The notes: a model not told the origin generated them from the letters alone. A stretch of 64,000 nucleotides of DNA from Syngnathus acus (GCF_901709675.1 NC_051091.1:11070967-11134966); one strand, 5' to 3'. Counted from the first letter of the stretch, positions 37,002 to 50,985 are shown. Numbers and translations: made by a program.

Positions 37002-37015
37002 GCACTAGAGGGCGC
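37002..37015 (+). promoter_or_regulatory. CTCF-like motif between convergent genes
   Basis: GCACTAGAGGGCGC differs from the CTCF core CCANYAGRKGGCRS only at the first base. It lies between the pcbp2 polyadenylation signal (36830) and the map3k12 polyadenylation signal (37202). Confidence 0.45.
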
Positions 37016-37201
37016 TGTAGCGTTTTTACTCTGTTAGACATGCCAACTGACAGCTTTGTAATTTGCATATTTTCTTATCATAGGACAAATAGAGGTTGTC
37101 TCTGCTACTGAGAGCACCAGCCATTTAATAGGTGCGTGTGTGTGCTCGGAATAAAAGATGAGGAATAAAAATGGATCTCATTTTGCTAAAAATCTGCCAT
37201 G

Positions 37202-37885
37202 TTTATTGTATCGCATTCAGTGGTTCCTCTTTACAAAACTCCTGCCGTCTAAACCATAAATATCCAATATTTATATACCAGAATCATGCTTGGTTTTTTT
37301 AATCTAAAAAAAAGTATATACATCCAGAGAAATTGTCAAGTAAACGCTGCTATAGACTTTCATGAACATATTGCTTCTTCTTTGTTCACATAACTCTTTT
37401 GTTCACTTGCGTTGGGATGCGCAAGCAAGGATACATTCAACTAACAAAAACAAAAAAAGCTTCATGTGATCCACAAGTAGAAATGTCAGCACCTTTTTTC
37501 AAACGATACAATCTCGCGTATTAGAAATTTGTTCATTTTACACTGGCGGCTTTTCTTTATGTACATGTAGAAAATGGCAACGTAATCCACAACAACACAA
37601 TGTAAACATTCTTAAACACAAGTAAAGAATAAATTAAGAGACAAACAAGTGCATAAGTAGGCCAACTAAAACCTGATAGTATTCTGTAACGTGACATAGT
37701 GAGAAACCACACACACTTTGTTCAGTCTGATCATAATCTTCATGACCAGCCTTGTGTGTCTGTGTGTGTGTTTGTGTGTGTGCGTGCGCGTGCGTGTGTG
37801 TGTGCGCGTGCGTGTGTGTGTGTGTGTGTTTGATAAAACGAGGCATTCAATGACCTCGTGTACGGGGTTGGGCTGGTGGTGGCTG
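37202..37885 (-). other. map3k12: map3k12 3' UTR with CA-rich tract
   Basis: Downstream of the map3k12 stop on the minus strand. TTTATT at 37202-37207 is AATAAA in the transcript sense. An imperfect TG/CG tract at about 37756-37830 (CA-rich in the mRNA) lies just after the stop codon. Confidence 0.6.
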
Positions 37886-40800
37886 TCACCAGTTCTGGCT
37901 GGGCTCCACGCCCGGGTGGTCCAGCTCAGCGCTGTCGCAGTCTGAGTCGTCAAAGAGAACCTTTGAGAAGAACCAAGAAAAATGGCCTTTAGTTCTGGTT
38001 TACACAGATAAACAAAATTGCTCGGTTATTCACATAGCTGCAACGAGTCTCAAGTATTTATAGGGGGTATTTTATTTTTTTTGTACATTAATGAGAACAA
38101 AAGGAGCATTGATTTCTACTGAATGTGCACCTTTGAACCTTAAGGCCGAAGGAGCACTGCCCTCAAACTCACCTCATCGTAGTTAAGCTCGTGAGTGGCC
38201 AGCTGCGTCCTGACGTGGCGGACGGCAGCTTCCTTCTCAGACAGACCGTCAGAGGCGGCGGGGTCGGCAGGGATCTCGGAGCCCTGCGAGAGGAGGTCGT
38301 CGCTTTTGTCGTCCAGACGCTCATCCGTGTTGGTGCTGACAACGTCGGGTGTGCCGCTGTGGGAGTGGTCTGTTGTATTGCCCTCCTCGCCGTCCGACAC
38401 CGACAGGTTCTCTGAGCTGAACGTGGACAGCGACTGGCATTTGCTCATGCTCGCCGGCCTCCTGAGAACAAACGCAAAGGAAGCCGTATTAGTAAATTGA
38501 TGGATGGATATTCATGATAACAAGTGAAGTGAAGCGTGCTAGCAGTTTCAACATTACATACTTATACTATAACATACCGTATTTTCCGGACTATAAGGCG
38601 CACCGGACTATAAGGCGCACCTTCAATGAATGGCCCATTTTAAAACTTTGTCCTTATATAAGGCGCACCGGACTATAAGGCGCACCATTAATGCATCATG
38701 TCAGATTTTTAATCCAAATCAAATCATTCTCCATTTTATCTTTTTTATTTCAACTTCAGACGCAACAAATCACAAAATAATGATCCATAGTCTTTTTGAT
38801 TCATGATTCATTTACTTATGATTGATTTCATGACATAATGCTTCAGGCCAGTTTAAATTTAGGAATTTGGTCCATATATAAGGCGCACCGGACTATAAGG
38901 CGCACTGTCGGCTTTTGAGAATATTTTAGGTTTTTAGGTGCGCCTTATAGTCCGGAAAATACGGTACTTGAAAATGTGTTACTTTAGTTTGATTGAGCAC
39001 ACACACGAAATGTCCATCATGAGGTAGTTGAACACTTACCATCTTCTGGGTAGCTCCACCTCACTGTCCACCTCGCCTTCCTCTTCCTCGGATGACACAC
39101 CGCGTCTCTGTTGAAAACATTCATTCAAGAAGTCATCCAACTGTGATGAGACGTAAACGGAAGTGCTAAATGTAGTTTACTGCTGAGCTCCATCTCTACT
39201 CATCTCACCTGACTGCGTGTGACTGCTGCCCTATAGAGCAGTGCCGATGGCGTGAGGCGTTGACTCCTGGGCGAGCGTGTGATCACCGCACCCTCCTCCT
39301 TCTCCTCGCCATCCTGAGGGAGGCGAGGGCTCCCGGTGGACGACGGCCGCCTCGCCGCCGCTCCCCTGCCGCACGGCGAGTCGGGACTACTGGCAATTGG
39401 GACGGAGGCGGCGTCTTCGCTGGGCGTGTCGCTGCGCGGCGGCGTTTCCGCCTGTTCTTCCGCCTCGACGCTCACGTCCGGGCCGGCGTCCGGGCCGCCG
39501 TCCTCTAGCCCGGCCGAGGCGCTCTGGCTGCCCGCGCGGTCCAGGCCGGGGGCGGCCTGGCCCTTCCTGCGTCCCTCCGCCTCCAGCGTAGTGGAGATGA
39601 GGTCGGGGCTAGAGGACGACATCTTCTTGAGCAGCAGGTCGTGCTGCAGGCCCCTGAGCGCGGCGCTGGGGTCCAGACGCTGCTTGCTGCTGGGGACCGA
39701 CGTGGTGGCGCTGATCATGGCCAACGACGAAGACAGCGTGGCCTTCAGCTGAGCCAGCTCGCTGCTGCTGCCTTTGCCCGCCTTCCTGTAGCGAGGCTTC
39801 CCACGGCGGGAGCGGCCGGGCGACGTGGAGCCCTTGGTTGGGATGGTCACCTGGGTCATGGAGGAGTCCAGTTTGGGAAGGATGACTTCTGACTTGAGTA
39901 AGTCTGGCCTGAAGGACACAAAGGATGCACTTCATTCAAAAAATCTGTTAGGCTTTATCTTTGTTTTATAAACGCGTTCCTTCCAGCAATGTCCACAAGG
40001 GGTCAGTATTACCCTGCAAACAGCTTCTGGTTGTCTTCAACGTTTGGACTAGTTTTTCCTTTATTATTAGCCTCTTTTCATTTTTGTTTCTCAGAAATAT
40101 TCGAAATGTTACCTAAAACGTTGCCTGGGAAAGTTCATAATCGGTTTTATGAAGATGACATTTTGATAAAGTCTTTGCTGCTAACTGACCTTTTGCTGTG
40201 AGAAGGCAGCTTTTGAGGCACGTTGCGTTTCTTCATGAGTTTCTCCATAGAGTTGGAGGAGGCCGATTGTCTGGAACTGTGGTGCTTGAAGCAGCCCGGG
40301 TACTTTTTGTCCAGCGATTGCTCCCTCCTGAGGTAACACAGTAAATATTCACTTGATAGCCACGTCGGACAGCGCAGGTCGTCTGGAGGTGAGCTGAGCT
40401 GAGGTGAGCGTTCGTACTTGAGCAACTCCTTCTCCTTGAGCTCAAGCTGCAGCATGATGGCGTTGAGCTCCATGTAGAGATTGTTGGCTCGCTCCAGTTT
40501 CCTCTCGTAGTGCTCCCGAATGTCTAGTGCATGTCTGTGGGGTTGGAGGGAAACAATATTGACTTGAGACTAAACTTACTGCATACATCTTTATTGTACT
40601 AATTGATTACAATGATTACGATTACGGCACCCAGATTTAATCAATGATGATAATTTTGTTCGTATTTTCTGCCTTTTGCAAGATAAGGCATTCTTAGATT
40701 TTTATGACATTTTTATTTATTTACTTTCTCATTCATTTATTTATTTTGTTATTTATTTTTTTATCAATTTAATGCATTAATGCAAGCATGAAAAACAGCA

Positions 40801-42070
40801 CTTGTTTTTTTTTTCACATTATTTTTTCCCTTAAAGGGCCCTGACATGAATTAAATTTTTTTGTTTTTTAGGTTTTGTGGTTTGTGACATCACTAACGTT
40901 GCCTTTTTTGGTTTGATCCCACTAACTCCGCCCTCACAATTTTTAACCCATCTCGCTGAACAGGTAGAGCAGGCCTTTTGCTTTTCTCTACATCTAAGCC
41001 ACAGAAAGGCTTGTGGTTGGACTTTATGCAGCAAATATGCCAAAACCTCTCACGAGCTGTGTGTTAATTTGTGGCAAACACGAGACGAGTGTTAGTTTGT
41101 GGCAAACATTTTACTGATGACTGCCTGAGCAATTTGCGACAAATGTGGATCACATCTTTCACTTTCCCTGGGATCGATGCCAACTCTCGATGGAACAGCA
41201 CCTGTTCACGTAAGTTATTTCCTTCAGTACGTGATATATTGTCACCTTCCTTTGAATTTTACCACCGTGAAGGTTGAATTCTGGCGTGTATTTGCATTTT
41301 GCGGTCAGGGCTACACTGCAGGGGATCTGACCTCAGTTCCTCCCTGCGCCGTTTGATGAGCTCCTCATCCAAGCGGTGAAGACACGTTCCCTCAGACTTG
41401 ATCTTCTCAAAGTGGTGCCTGACCTCATCCCTCCACTCGGCCTAAAAACAAACCACAAAAAAACCCTAGTGAAAACACTAAACCTCTGTGACAAGGACCT
41501 TTTTCCAAAAAGAACAACACTTAAATTGCTTGACGATAACACAAATGCATTAAAATAACATTCAGCTCTTCAGAAACATTACAGACAAAATCCATTTGGG
41601 CGAGTAATGACAATCAATACTCGGGGAGCAAAAATGAACATGAACTGACATGGCACGAACACACCATAACACACGCTTGGTGAATCGTGACAACCGTTAT
41701 TTGATACCTGTCGTAGCGTGGAGGTCAAATATGTGTGTGCGTGGGTGTGTTTCTTTCTATGCGTGAGTGATGCTCTTCTTATTAAGCTAATGGACTGAAT
41801 GTGCACTCTTCAATATCGCCAGGCCCCCTTCTTTGCGCTCTCTCTGCTCCACACCATTAGAGGAATCAATACACTCCAGCAGCGGCAAATTCTTCTTCTT
41901 GACGTCACGAGAAAAACCCATTATGGCGAAACCGTGGAGGATCGAGATGGGGGCTGGGGGGTACGGGGAGAAATAAAGGATAAGTGGAGAGTGCCTGATG
42001 GAGGTTTTGCACCGTGACCTTTAAAGGAAATAGGCCGCTATCCAGTGAATGCGTGTTTTCTCGGCTACCC

Positions 42071-42140
<70 letters not shown>

Positions 42141-45100
42141 CCTTTTGCTATGACACACTCGAGTGGCTTAAAATGAGGGAGGCTGGGCGGGAATTAGCGA
42201 GTGTAACGTGACAAACACAAAGAAATAACAGCAGCGGTGTGTTGGAAGGCTCAAAGGAAGCTCAATCATTAGCAGGCTCCCAGGAGGCCAGAAGGGGGCC
42301 CCGCTGTAGCCGCACCAGACTGGAAACAAATGTCACGCCTTTGACAGCCAATTATTAATGGAAGCTCTTCACGGGTTTTCCAGTGGATAAACATTTGGGA
42401 AGTCACTTTTAATTGACCCGTTTCTCGTTGGTGGGATTTTGTGTAAACTGGCATGCGTTGGAATCAGCTTAAAAGCTTTTTTGTGCAAAATGGGGAAAAC
42501 TGAAAAGCACATGGCATTGAAAGCATCGCTGGGAAGGAGACTAAGCAATAATGGAGGGTGTATAGAACAGGGTGAGCTGTAAAAATCTATTTTTGGGATT
42601 AAAAATGCAATTCCATACCACGCCACATTGAACTCATTTATCAGAATGAGAAATGCCATGAGGGAAATCAAATAAGAGGCTTCAAATATATTTAAAATTA
42701 AACATACAATTCTTGACAAAAACTACAGAAAATGTCACTATAATTTTAGTTTTAGTTACTCATCATTTATTTTTAAAGCTGATTTTATTTCATTAACAAA
42801 AACCTTTATTTTAAATTTTTAGTTATTATATTATATCCATCTAGAACTGGTTTTAAATGTGGCCTTTTCCAGGTGAAGAATTTTACCTGTGATTGGAAGT
42901 AGGTTTCTTGCGGGGTAGACAAGATGTCCGCTGAAGCGATGTCCAGATGCAGGAGAATCTGTCGGAACGAAGGTCTATTTCTTGGTTTGCAATTCCTGTT
43001 TGGAAACACAAATCAGTCAGCAGTGCGGCAACAGAAATTGTGCGTTTATCTCCAAAGCACAATTTGGGTTATCTGGCTGTCTGCTCACCAGCTTTGCCTC
43101 AAGAGCAGTTTGAAGCTGTCGGGACAGCTGTCAGGTACGGGCAGCTGCAGGCTGTTGTTGCCCACTCCCCAGATGATAGCCGAGGAGTCCACGTCTTTAT
43201 AGGGCACTTCTCCCGTCAGCATCTCCCAAAGCACAACGCCGAAAGACCTACGCACACACACACACACAATACATATTTATTTCCAATAAGATTTGACAGG
43301 AACAGGTGAAAGGTGGCGTTACCTAAATGTCACGCTTGAAACTTTATGGAAATGTGTCTCGCTTTCCTTGCGACTCTTATCTATGATGGACAGTTTATCT
43401 CGCTTGAGCTGCTCAAGCCTTTGGATGTGGAAATGATACATTTTTAGCAATTTGATAAGAAGTGATGAAATATTTCTTTGGTATCGCCCAAGTCATTGTT
43501 GTTATTGATGAGTCCCCATGGGAAGGTTGGCAATCTACAGAGCGTCAGTTGTTGGCACCTTCCTTCTGTTGCTATGGTGACAATGTATCCAAGGAGCCGA
43601 GACTATCACTCATTTCCAGCATCCAGATGGCATGTTTACATTTGTAACGTCGACATCTCGTAGCTCGCTTGAATAATCAAACGTCTTGTCCAATAAACTG
43701 GGTTGCTTGTTGGAGTTAAAGAACTTAAACTTAAGTGTAATCTAAGTGTGTGTTCTTATGTTCAAGTGACCAGTGATCTAGTGATTTACATACATTAAGA
43801 GGCACTCTATGAAATGCATAGATGATGTGCTGCCATTCTGCATGGAAAAGCTTTTTAATCCTGTTTTCACCTCTCGGCTAATGCACTGCTGGCCCCGGGC
43901 CAAAGCAGCCGCAGGATTGGAAGGTTATTCCAGCCTCTCCCGAGCACTGCAGCATCTGGCAAATCAATTATTAAATTAGCCAGTGCTCCTTTTTTACGAG
44001 GCAGGCAAGAGCAAAGCGGGGATGAAGAGGGAGGGAGCGAAGGATGAGTAGTGAGAGAGTTGAGGGTTGATCACAGGGCACACCATCAAACATGGCGGGG
44101 AGCCTATAGAATTTCTTGTAATGAGATCTCATGATAGATTTTCTCGAAACAAGATCCTTCGCTCTGTACAGTAGTAGCTTCTCGACCAGGGGTTTTGAAA
44201 TTGGGGTTTGTCAGCATTGTCAGCCAAAATAATTTGATCATTTTAATATCAGCAATTAGGGAAATGGACGTCATACAAATAGGTTAACAACGTCCTTACT
44301 TTAGCCATCCTGAAATTATTTTCTTATTTAGAACAAAAGACGTTTAATTAGAAATAAATCTCAATTTTGTTTAAAAAAACAGGGTTATTATTTGATGATA
44401 TAGTCTTATTTAAAAAATAATTTTCAGAAGAAAAAGTGTTATTTCAGAATAAAATTGCATTTTTAAATTCGCTTGTTCTTCCTTGTATTTTGTGATAACG
44501 TTGGTCTCATCATTTATTTAGATTTGTTTTGTTTTTTCTCAAACATAGCCAGCTTCTTAATTCCTATGACATTTAGGGGTACATGCAGTATGTGATGAAA
44601 ATGTTCTCCACTGTATGGGAAACGTTTAAGAACCCCTAATATAACATATAAGACACTATTGAGTGGCACACAATGAATTTAGGTAAGAAAAAAGGCTACA
44701 TACCAAATATCCACCTTCTCTGAGACGGGCTCGTTCCGTATGACCTCGGGGGCCATCCAGGCCACCGTACCAGCAAAGGACATCTTGGTGCTCTTGTCAC
44801 TCAGCTCCTTCGACGTGCCGAAATCGGAAATCTTCACCCCATCATCATACGTGATAAGAATACTGAAAGCGAAATCATCATCAACACGTTTTGTCAGCAG
44901 TGTCCCGGGTTGTTATTTTCCAGATGGTCCATGGAGCTCACTTTGGCGATTTGAGGTCTCTGTGGATGATCTTGTGCAAGTGAAGGTAGTTCATGCCACC
45001 GGCAACACCCATGGCCCAGTCCATAAGGAGCGATGGTGTGATCTTCCTGCCCGCTCTTAGCACCTCGTACAGCTGGCCCTGGGCACAGTACTCCATGAGG

Positions 45101-48100
45101 ATGCAGTAGCATGGAGCCTGGGTGCAGATTCCTCTGTTGGACAGAACAAATATAATCTATAAACCTTTATTTTGAAGACTGAAAATAATTCAAAATATGA
45201 TATAAAACTGTTTTGGAATCACAGTTTATGGTTTATCATTGGGACTATTAATATAGGCAATAACATTTGGGGTGGGGGTGAGCGTCAAGCCAACCCATGA
45301 TAACCCAAATCATCAACAATGGTCGACTTACTTGAAAGTGATGATATTTGGATGTTTGAGCTTGCGGAGGTGCTTAATGTCCGTCTCCTTGATATTGCGC
45401 ACTTTCTTCACCGCCACCTCCTGTCCGTGAAGCTTGCCCAGAAAAACGGCACCCTGGGCTCCGCTGCCCACCCACTGCAGGTCTGATATCTCCTCAAAGG
45501 GGACTTCCCACGCCTCTGAAAAAATGGACGAACCTGTGAGCCTCACAGTATTAAATCGTTCTACACATTATTCTTTAATGAGTATTCATTTTGCTGATTA
45601 ATTTGGACTAAATAGTACGTCAAGTAACTCAAGTCAATGAATTGAAATACAAGTGTGATGCTAAAGTTTGAGAGACGTCAAGCTCAGCACGGCATTTTTC
45701 ATGACATTGTTTTATAGCGCTACAGAAAATAAATGGCTGGAAGTATGTATGTTGCACGTTTAAGTACCCAATCAATCCCACCCAAAAAGTCATTTAGTAG
45801 CCCGTAATACTACATTACAGTAAGCTAGCAAAACATTTAAGGCGCTATCGTGTTCTTTTGCGGATCCAATTGAACGTAATGAGTGTGAAGTTAGTGCGGG
45901 AGCTCCTAATCTCCTGCATGTAATTCTGCCTCAGCCTCCCAAATCCTCCTTAGCACCTTTGTGAGGCTGATGCGAAACAAGGGTGCAGCACTCGGGAAGG
46001 GGGAGGGGGAAGATTGGAGCGCTTTCATGTTGGATATACAGATGATGGGTAAAAGAGAAGTGAGGGGGACCCCCTTAAGGGTCGGCCGGCGACAGGCTGT
46101 TAATGCGGAAAAGATATACAACAAGATTCAGACACATTTGTCATATTAATAAGAACGCTATGAATGATTAATGCTCTCCGTGGCTAATGAGACGTTTAAT
46201 TAAATGTCTTTAGGTTGAAATGGTGTGGTAGGGTTCCGCTGGTCTGCTTTGTGTGTTAAATGGAAAAAAAAATCCAGGCCCAGTGGCTTCAAATCAATAA
46301 AGGGCAATTTTCCTGCTTTTTCGCTTTGCTTCAGAGGAGTGCTTTGTCGCCATGGAGGCACTTTTCGATTTATTGCTCTTTTTTTTTTTTTTACACCTCT
46401 GCCAAGGAGGCTATTACTTAAAATCACTTAGCTGATTTCCATAGCTATATGCAGACTTTACCACGTTTATTAGATCGGCTGTCATAAAGAGAGCATCCAG
46501 AATTACGGAGCTTTAATGTGGACTTTTAGCATTTAGTTACGTGAGCTCCTGACATTGAACCTTTTTGGAGCAGGAAGGAGAGAGAAGTTTCAATAAAGAA
46601 GGAAGTTTTACAATGTAATTCGGTTCAAAAAGTGCATTTCATCTAAAGAAATATGAACAATCTTGATTATGTGCTAACGAGGCTCAGTAAATAATCAAGC
46701 ATAACCTTGAATCAATTCAACTTTTTGTTGTTGTTATTCATGAATTTAAATAAATAAATATTTGGCCCAAAAAAAGCTGAGCTTAGTTTTCTTGCACATA
46801 TTTTGAAAATTCATTGATTAATAATTCAATTTTGACATTAGAAATATAATTTGCGTTACGGGTGAATTGATTATTAGAGATGTATAGAAAAAAAAATATG
46901 GCATTAATTTAGGGCAAAGCTAACACTAAAATGAGTTAAGAACTTTACTTATTCAGCTTTAAAATATGATTTGGGTAAAAGAACTTCTACACACTATTTT
47001 GATGATTCTATTTCACAGCAGATGAAAATTTGGCTAATTTGACCTTGGCTGAGTGTCACGCTACTTGTATATTTCTTTGCGAGCGAGGGCTGTAAGGTGC
47101 AGATGGATTGGGAGCGATAACGGCCAGGGGATAAAGAGGTGAAAAAATGAGACAATGGAGGAAGTGGAGGAGGAGGAGGAGGAGCAATGGATGGTGGTGG
47201 GAATCAAATATAAAAGAGGGGAGAGATAAAATATCAGCGAGCAATGAAGACAAGGCTAGATATAAATCTGCCACCCGTGTGAGTTATGTGTAACATGTTA
47301 GACTTGGTATTCTGCCACTTTATTGGCTTGCGCCAGGCGCTGCTTATTAAACTGTTTCTATTGGCGCTCGGGTACGCGTGTGCGTGAACGCGCCGCGTGT
47401 GCCAGGTTAATAGAGATGAGAGGCAGAAGGGTCAGAGCGTGGCCATGCATAATACATGAGGCAGATTTGGCAGAGGAGTCCCACGGGAGCGCTGCGCGAT
47501 TGTAGTGGCTGCAGACATAAACAACAGTGCGTCAGAGGGGGCCGGCTTCATTAGAGGGCTGCAGTGGGATGGATGGATGGATGGAAGGAAGGACGGAGGT
47601 GGGGGTGGGCACGAGCACGAGCAGGCCGACGTGGGTATGGGGGCGGGTGGAAATAAGCCCGGTGGAGCTTTTGATGGTGGATCACAACCTCTGACTGGAG
47701 AAAAAATGTTTGTTTACAACAGGGAAAGCTAAAACCACTGTGTCACGGTATTGTATTTATCCAGTTTCACTTCATTGCTCTGAAGAGTATTATTTATTTA
47801 TGAAAAATAATGTATCTTCTATCGATGCTGACGACCAGAGGTGGGCGCATCAATAAATTTTGGTGGTCCGTTGTTCATCAGAGGCACCTGTTCGTCATCG
47901 TTATTTCGTCATTATTTCGTCATCGCTCCCTTCTTTTTTTTCCCTCAACAATTTAATGGCCATTGTATTCTGCTCTCTAACCCGTTCTAATATATAATCG
48001 AAGATGGCGTGTCTGGTTCCTTTAGAAGCCAACTTAGTATTACACAGAGTCGTATGTGAGTCTAGTCTGTTTGGCGAAATGATCCCTGCAAAGCTTCGAC

Positions 48101-49056
48101 AGAGATTTAGCCTTGACTTTTTTTTTTGTAATCAAAGGAGTCGATTATTTGTTGTAGCCCTACACAGAACAATAAAATGTTATTTCACCAGACGGCAGAA
48201 GATACATAATTAACCTCATCATCATTATTTCGGCCTCCTTTATATTCTTACTTATACTTGTTTTTGGAATTATAGTTCAACAATCAAGCCTCAATTTTGT
48301 AAAAGTGTGTCTTTGAGCTTCACAATTTGTTTTAATAAATTTGATATTTCTCTTGAAGGACTTAATTTAATATAGTGATAAGAAAAGTACTCCTCACCCC
48401 TGGTTTACAACTGTTTAATGAAATTAATCTTGGGGGTATTATCATTTAATTAGCTGAGCAAAGCGTCAGTGTGGAATTAAAAAGGTATCTCATGTTGGCT
48501 TTTATCGGAGTACTTAATGATGTGCTTGGAGGGGAAGCAGGCGGTGAGTAAACATACCGTCCAGGTCGTGTTTGTGCTCGGTGGAGTACGCTTTCCCGAT
48601 CATAGTCCAAACAGGTCGCAGACAGCCAAACAAGCCCTCCAGAAAGCCACCGCCCCCTCCGTTGGACTGGCACTGCAGCCTGGCGTTGGCCGCCTCGCGC
48701 CGCACGGCGCTGCCGTCCGCCTCCGTCCCCTCTCCCTCCGTCCTGGCGGAACCGCCGTCATGCTCGTGCAGCTTGAGGACGCTGTTGGCAAAGTGCTCCT
48801 GTTGCTCATCGCCTGGCGTCTGGTGGGGCCCTGGAGTCGGCCCGTCCCCTCCTCCCCCTCCTCCTCCAGGCTCGACCGTGCCCCCCATGTCTATAGAGAG
48901 GACGTTCCGAAGGACGCATTGGGTCGGCGTCAGGTCCATTTCAGGGGTGCAGGGTGTTTCGGCATCGAGCCGGCGAAAGGACGGGGGGTCGGAGAGAGGG
49001 GTGTTGAAGCCGGAGAGGGACGGAGACGGGGCGCGGGGCTCGTGAATGAGGGCCAT
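37886..49056 (-). CDS. map3k12: Mitogen-activated protein kinase kinase kinase 12 (DLK)
   Basis: Dual leucine zipper kinase; activates MKK4/7-JNK and p38 in axon injury, growth and degeneration. Coding exons in transcript order: 49056-48558, 45515-45332, 45133-44942, 44862-44704, 43247-43089, 42995-42887, 41441-41332, 40534-40418, 40327-40190, 39908-39209, 39107-39040, 38461-38173, 37960-37886; phases agree, giving 932 aa (human 859 or 892). N terminus [17 protein letters not shown], then [10 protein letters not shown] and [22 protein letters not shown]. Kinase: GSGAQGAVF loop, Lys203, HRDLKSPN (Asp287), DFG (Asp305), [25 protein letters not shown]. Leucine-zipper coiled coils follow around ETYFQSQ to LKEKELLK. 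The Ser/Pro-rich C-terminal half keeps [60 protein letters not shown] and [11 protein letters not shown]. The Gly-rich N-terminal stretch is longer than in human. Confidence 0.96.
38577..38964. mobile_element. 388-bp MITE with perfect 28-bp inverted repeats
   Basis: Left end begins CCGTATTTTCCGGACTATAA; the right end, 38937-38964, is its exact inverted complement over 28 bp. TA flanks both sides (38575-38576 and 38965-38966), the target duplication of Tc1/mariner-type elements. Several GGCGCACCGGACTATAAG-type copies repeat inside near both ends. No transposase frame is present, so it would move only in trans. It lies in the 578-bp map3k12 intron between exons 39107-39040 and 38461-38173. Confidence 0.93.
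42072..42138. repeat. (CA)n microsatellite
   Basis: About 33 uninterrupted CA units in a map3k12 intron; long enough to be highly polymorphic. Confidence 0.97.
45516..48557 (-). other. map3k12: map3k12 intron 1 of the coding region
   Basis: A 3.0-kb intron. It contains short GGAT/GGAAG repeats near 47569-47595 and an AGG tract at 47165-47182. Segments near 46140-46205 are rich in ATTAAT/TTAATTAAA words. No coding exon is supported. Confidence 0.5.
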
Positions 49057-50317
49057 GGGGGAACAACTGGAGAACGGGCAGCCTTGAAAGAGAGTAGGAC
49101 GTGTTACAAATCAATTCAGCGTGAAATAATTGCCTCTCAGCATGGCAGATTTAGTCCTAACGATGCAAATTTGGTTGCATCAAAGCATATAAGTGTCTCT
49201 GAAAGCAAACATAATATAAAAGACATCGCCACCAACTTTGGGTTTCTTGTCGAGCAAAACAGGTAGGAACAAAATGACATTAATTTAATTAATGTCACAT
49301 TTGTTTTCCCTAGATCAAGTCTTATTTGGGTCAGCTAAAAAAAAAAAAACTATACTGCTTTAGAAAAGCACAATCCCACATACCAATGAAGCAAGTGTTT
49401 CTTAAGGCAGAATCTTTGATGCATCAAAGTGATTTGAGGCTTATCGTCTTTGTTTTTCTTCTTCCATTAGACAAACACAAGATTTACAAAACCAAAACGT
49501 AACATTTAATTCCTCCCTAACTAAAGATATTGCCAGAATGACTCATAGCATAAGACCTGCAATCATCCTTTTAAGATGTAATATAATTACTCATTTAAAA
49601 AAGAACCATATCGATGCAGTTATGAGAGGAGCTCACACTGTTGCCATGGCATCCGTGTATAGCTATATTTACATCCATATCCGAGCCACCAGTAAAGTCA
49701 TACGTGCTCGCAGCACACATGAATTATTTGACAAATGAAGGAATACGTTCGTCCGTGACAATCTGAGCTATTACGCTGTTTATTCTATTATGGAGACACA
49801 TCTGGGGCCTCCAACCTGCCTTAATTGCACATCCAACACACTGGGCTTGGTAATAGCTCAATCATTTTATTACTGAAGAAAAAAATATGATCAGATCAGG
49901 CAGCATGTACTAAACTGTTCACAGATTAAAAAAACTCATTCATCCCTCAATTAAGTTAAACAACATGAACAAGCAAAAGGATATGTATGTGGTGTTAATG
50001 TGTGATGTTGATGTATGATTGTATTGGATTGGATTATGCAGCTGTCCAGTGGAAAGACAAATTTCTCCATAAGGGGATAAATAAAGAGAAAGCTTGAACT
50101 ATATTAGATCAAGTTCATGTGAATCTTGCGTATCACCTTTGCATCACAAATTCTGGAAATTCCATTCAAGATGCTGTATACAAAATATTGTTTTTAATTT
50201 TGAAAAATGCTGTTTTGTTACGTGTCTGTGTATTTACTATGTACTATGTATTTACAATGTACTAATACTGTCAAATGCAGGGTAAAACCAATCCATATAT
50301 ATTCTAAACCAATTGTC

Positions 50318-50450
50318 CTCGGTAGGGTCACGGGTGAGCTTGATCCTGTCAATCGCGGGGACACATTAGAGTCTTTGAATAAATTAACATGCATGTTTTA
50401 AGAATATGGATGGTTTGAACATAGAACCTCTAAGGTGCTAACTCTGTTGT
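50318..50450 (-). repeat. Decayed tRNA-derived SINE copy
   Basis: Contains, in antisense, landmarks of the SINE described at 54849: the complement of a GCATGTTAATTTATT-like stretch, ACATTAGAGTCT and AATCGCGGGGAC, followed by AACCTCTAAGGTGCTAACTC, which corresponds to the tRNA-like head. Strongly diverged. Located in the 5' UTR intron of map3k12. Confidence 0.5.
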
Positions 50451-50651
50451 AGTGCCCAACACAAAACCAAGTATTGTCATAATTACTGTTGCCATGAATA
50501 AGGCGCTAATAACATTTTACTGCAATAGAGGAGCCAATAAAAATGGGCCCAGGACCTATTTTAGGTTCCCAACCTTCATTTTAAGAACCCGTGGTTATGA
50601 TATGCTAACATGACTGCCGCATCTTAAATGCCGGGGTAAACTGGCTCTTAC

Positions 50652-50985
50652 CTCAGTGTTGAGAGCGCACGTCCATCCTCGTGGTCTTAAATCCTCTTCC
50701 ACTTAACAGAAAATGATGAAAAATACAAGTGAATGCTGTTTCTTCCCACCCCCCCCACACACGTATCACGCTAGTCGCATCCTCATCCCCAGCATCCAAC
50801 CTTCACTGACGGTGACGTCGCTCAAAATCCACGCTTCAATCCGTTCCCTCCCTTTCTTTTTTTTTTTTTTCAAATGCTTGTTTTGTTTCCTTACACCTTC
50901 TTTTCCATCTCGTCTCCTCTCTGAGGATGCTACACGGCCTCACTCGGGATTATATACGACGACCGCGGCTCACGTTGTAGTCTGT
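50652..50985 (-). promoter_or_regulatory. map3k12: map3k12 promoter and noncoding first exon
   Basis: On the minus strand an exon ends CACTGAG|GTAAGAG with a donor at 50651-50650. It joins an acceptor (TTTCAAG) at 49085-49083, 26 nt before the start codon. A TATATAA box lies at 50950-50956 (minus), so transcription could start near 50920. Pyrimidine/purine-rich sequence surrounds it. Exact start site is inferred. Confidence 0.45.

Noticed and set aside
39336-39752. 138-aa plus-strand open frame
   Set aside because: Shadow of the 700-bp map3k12 exon; no recognisable domain.
48517-49266. 249-aa plus-strand open frame
   Set aside because: Antisense to the first coding exon of map3k12, which has family-specific motifs and correct splice phase. 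GC-rich DNA leaves the opposite strand open by chance.
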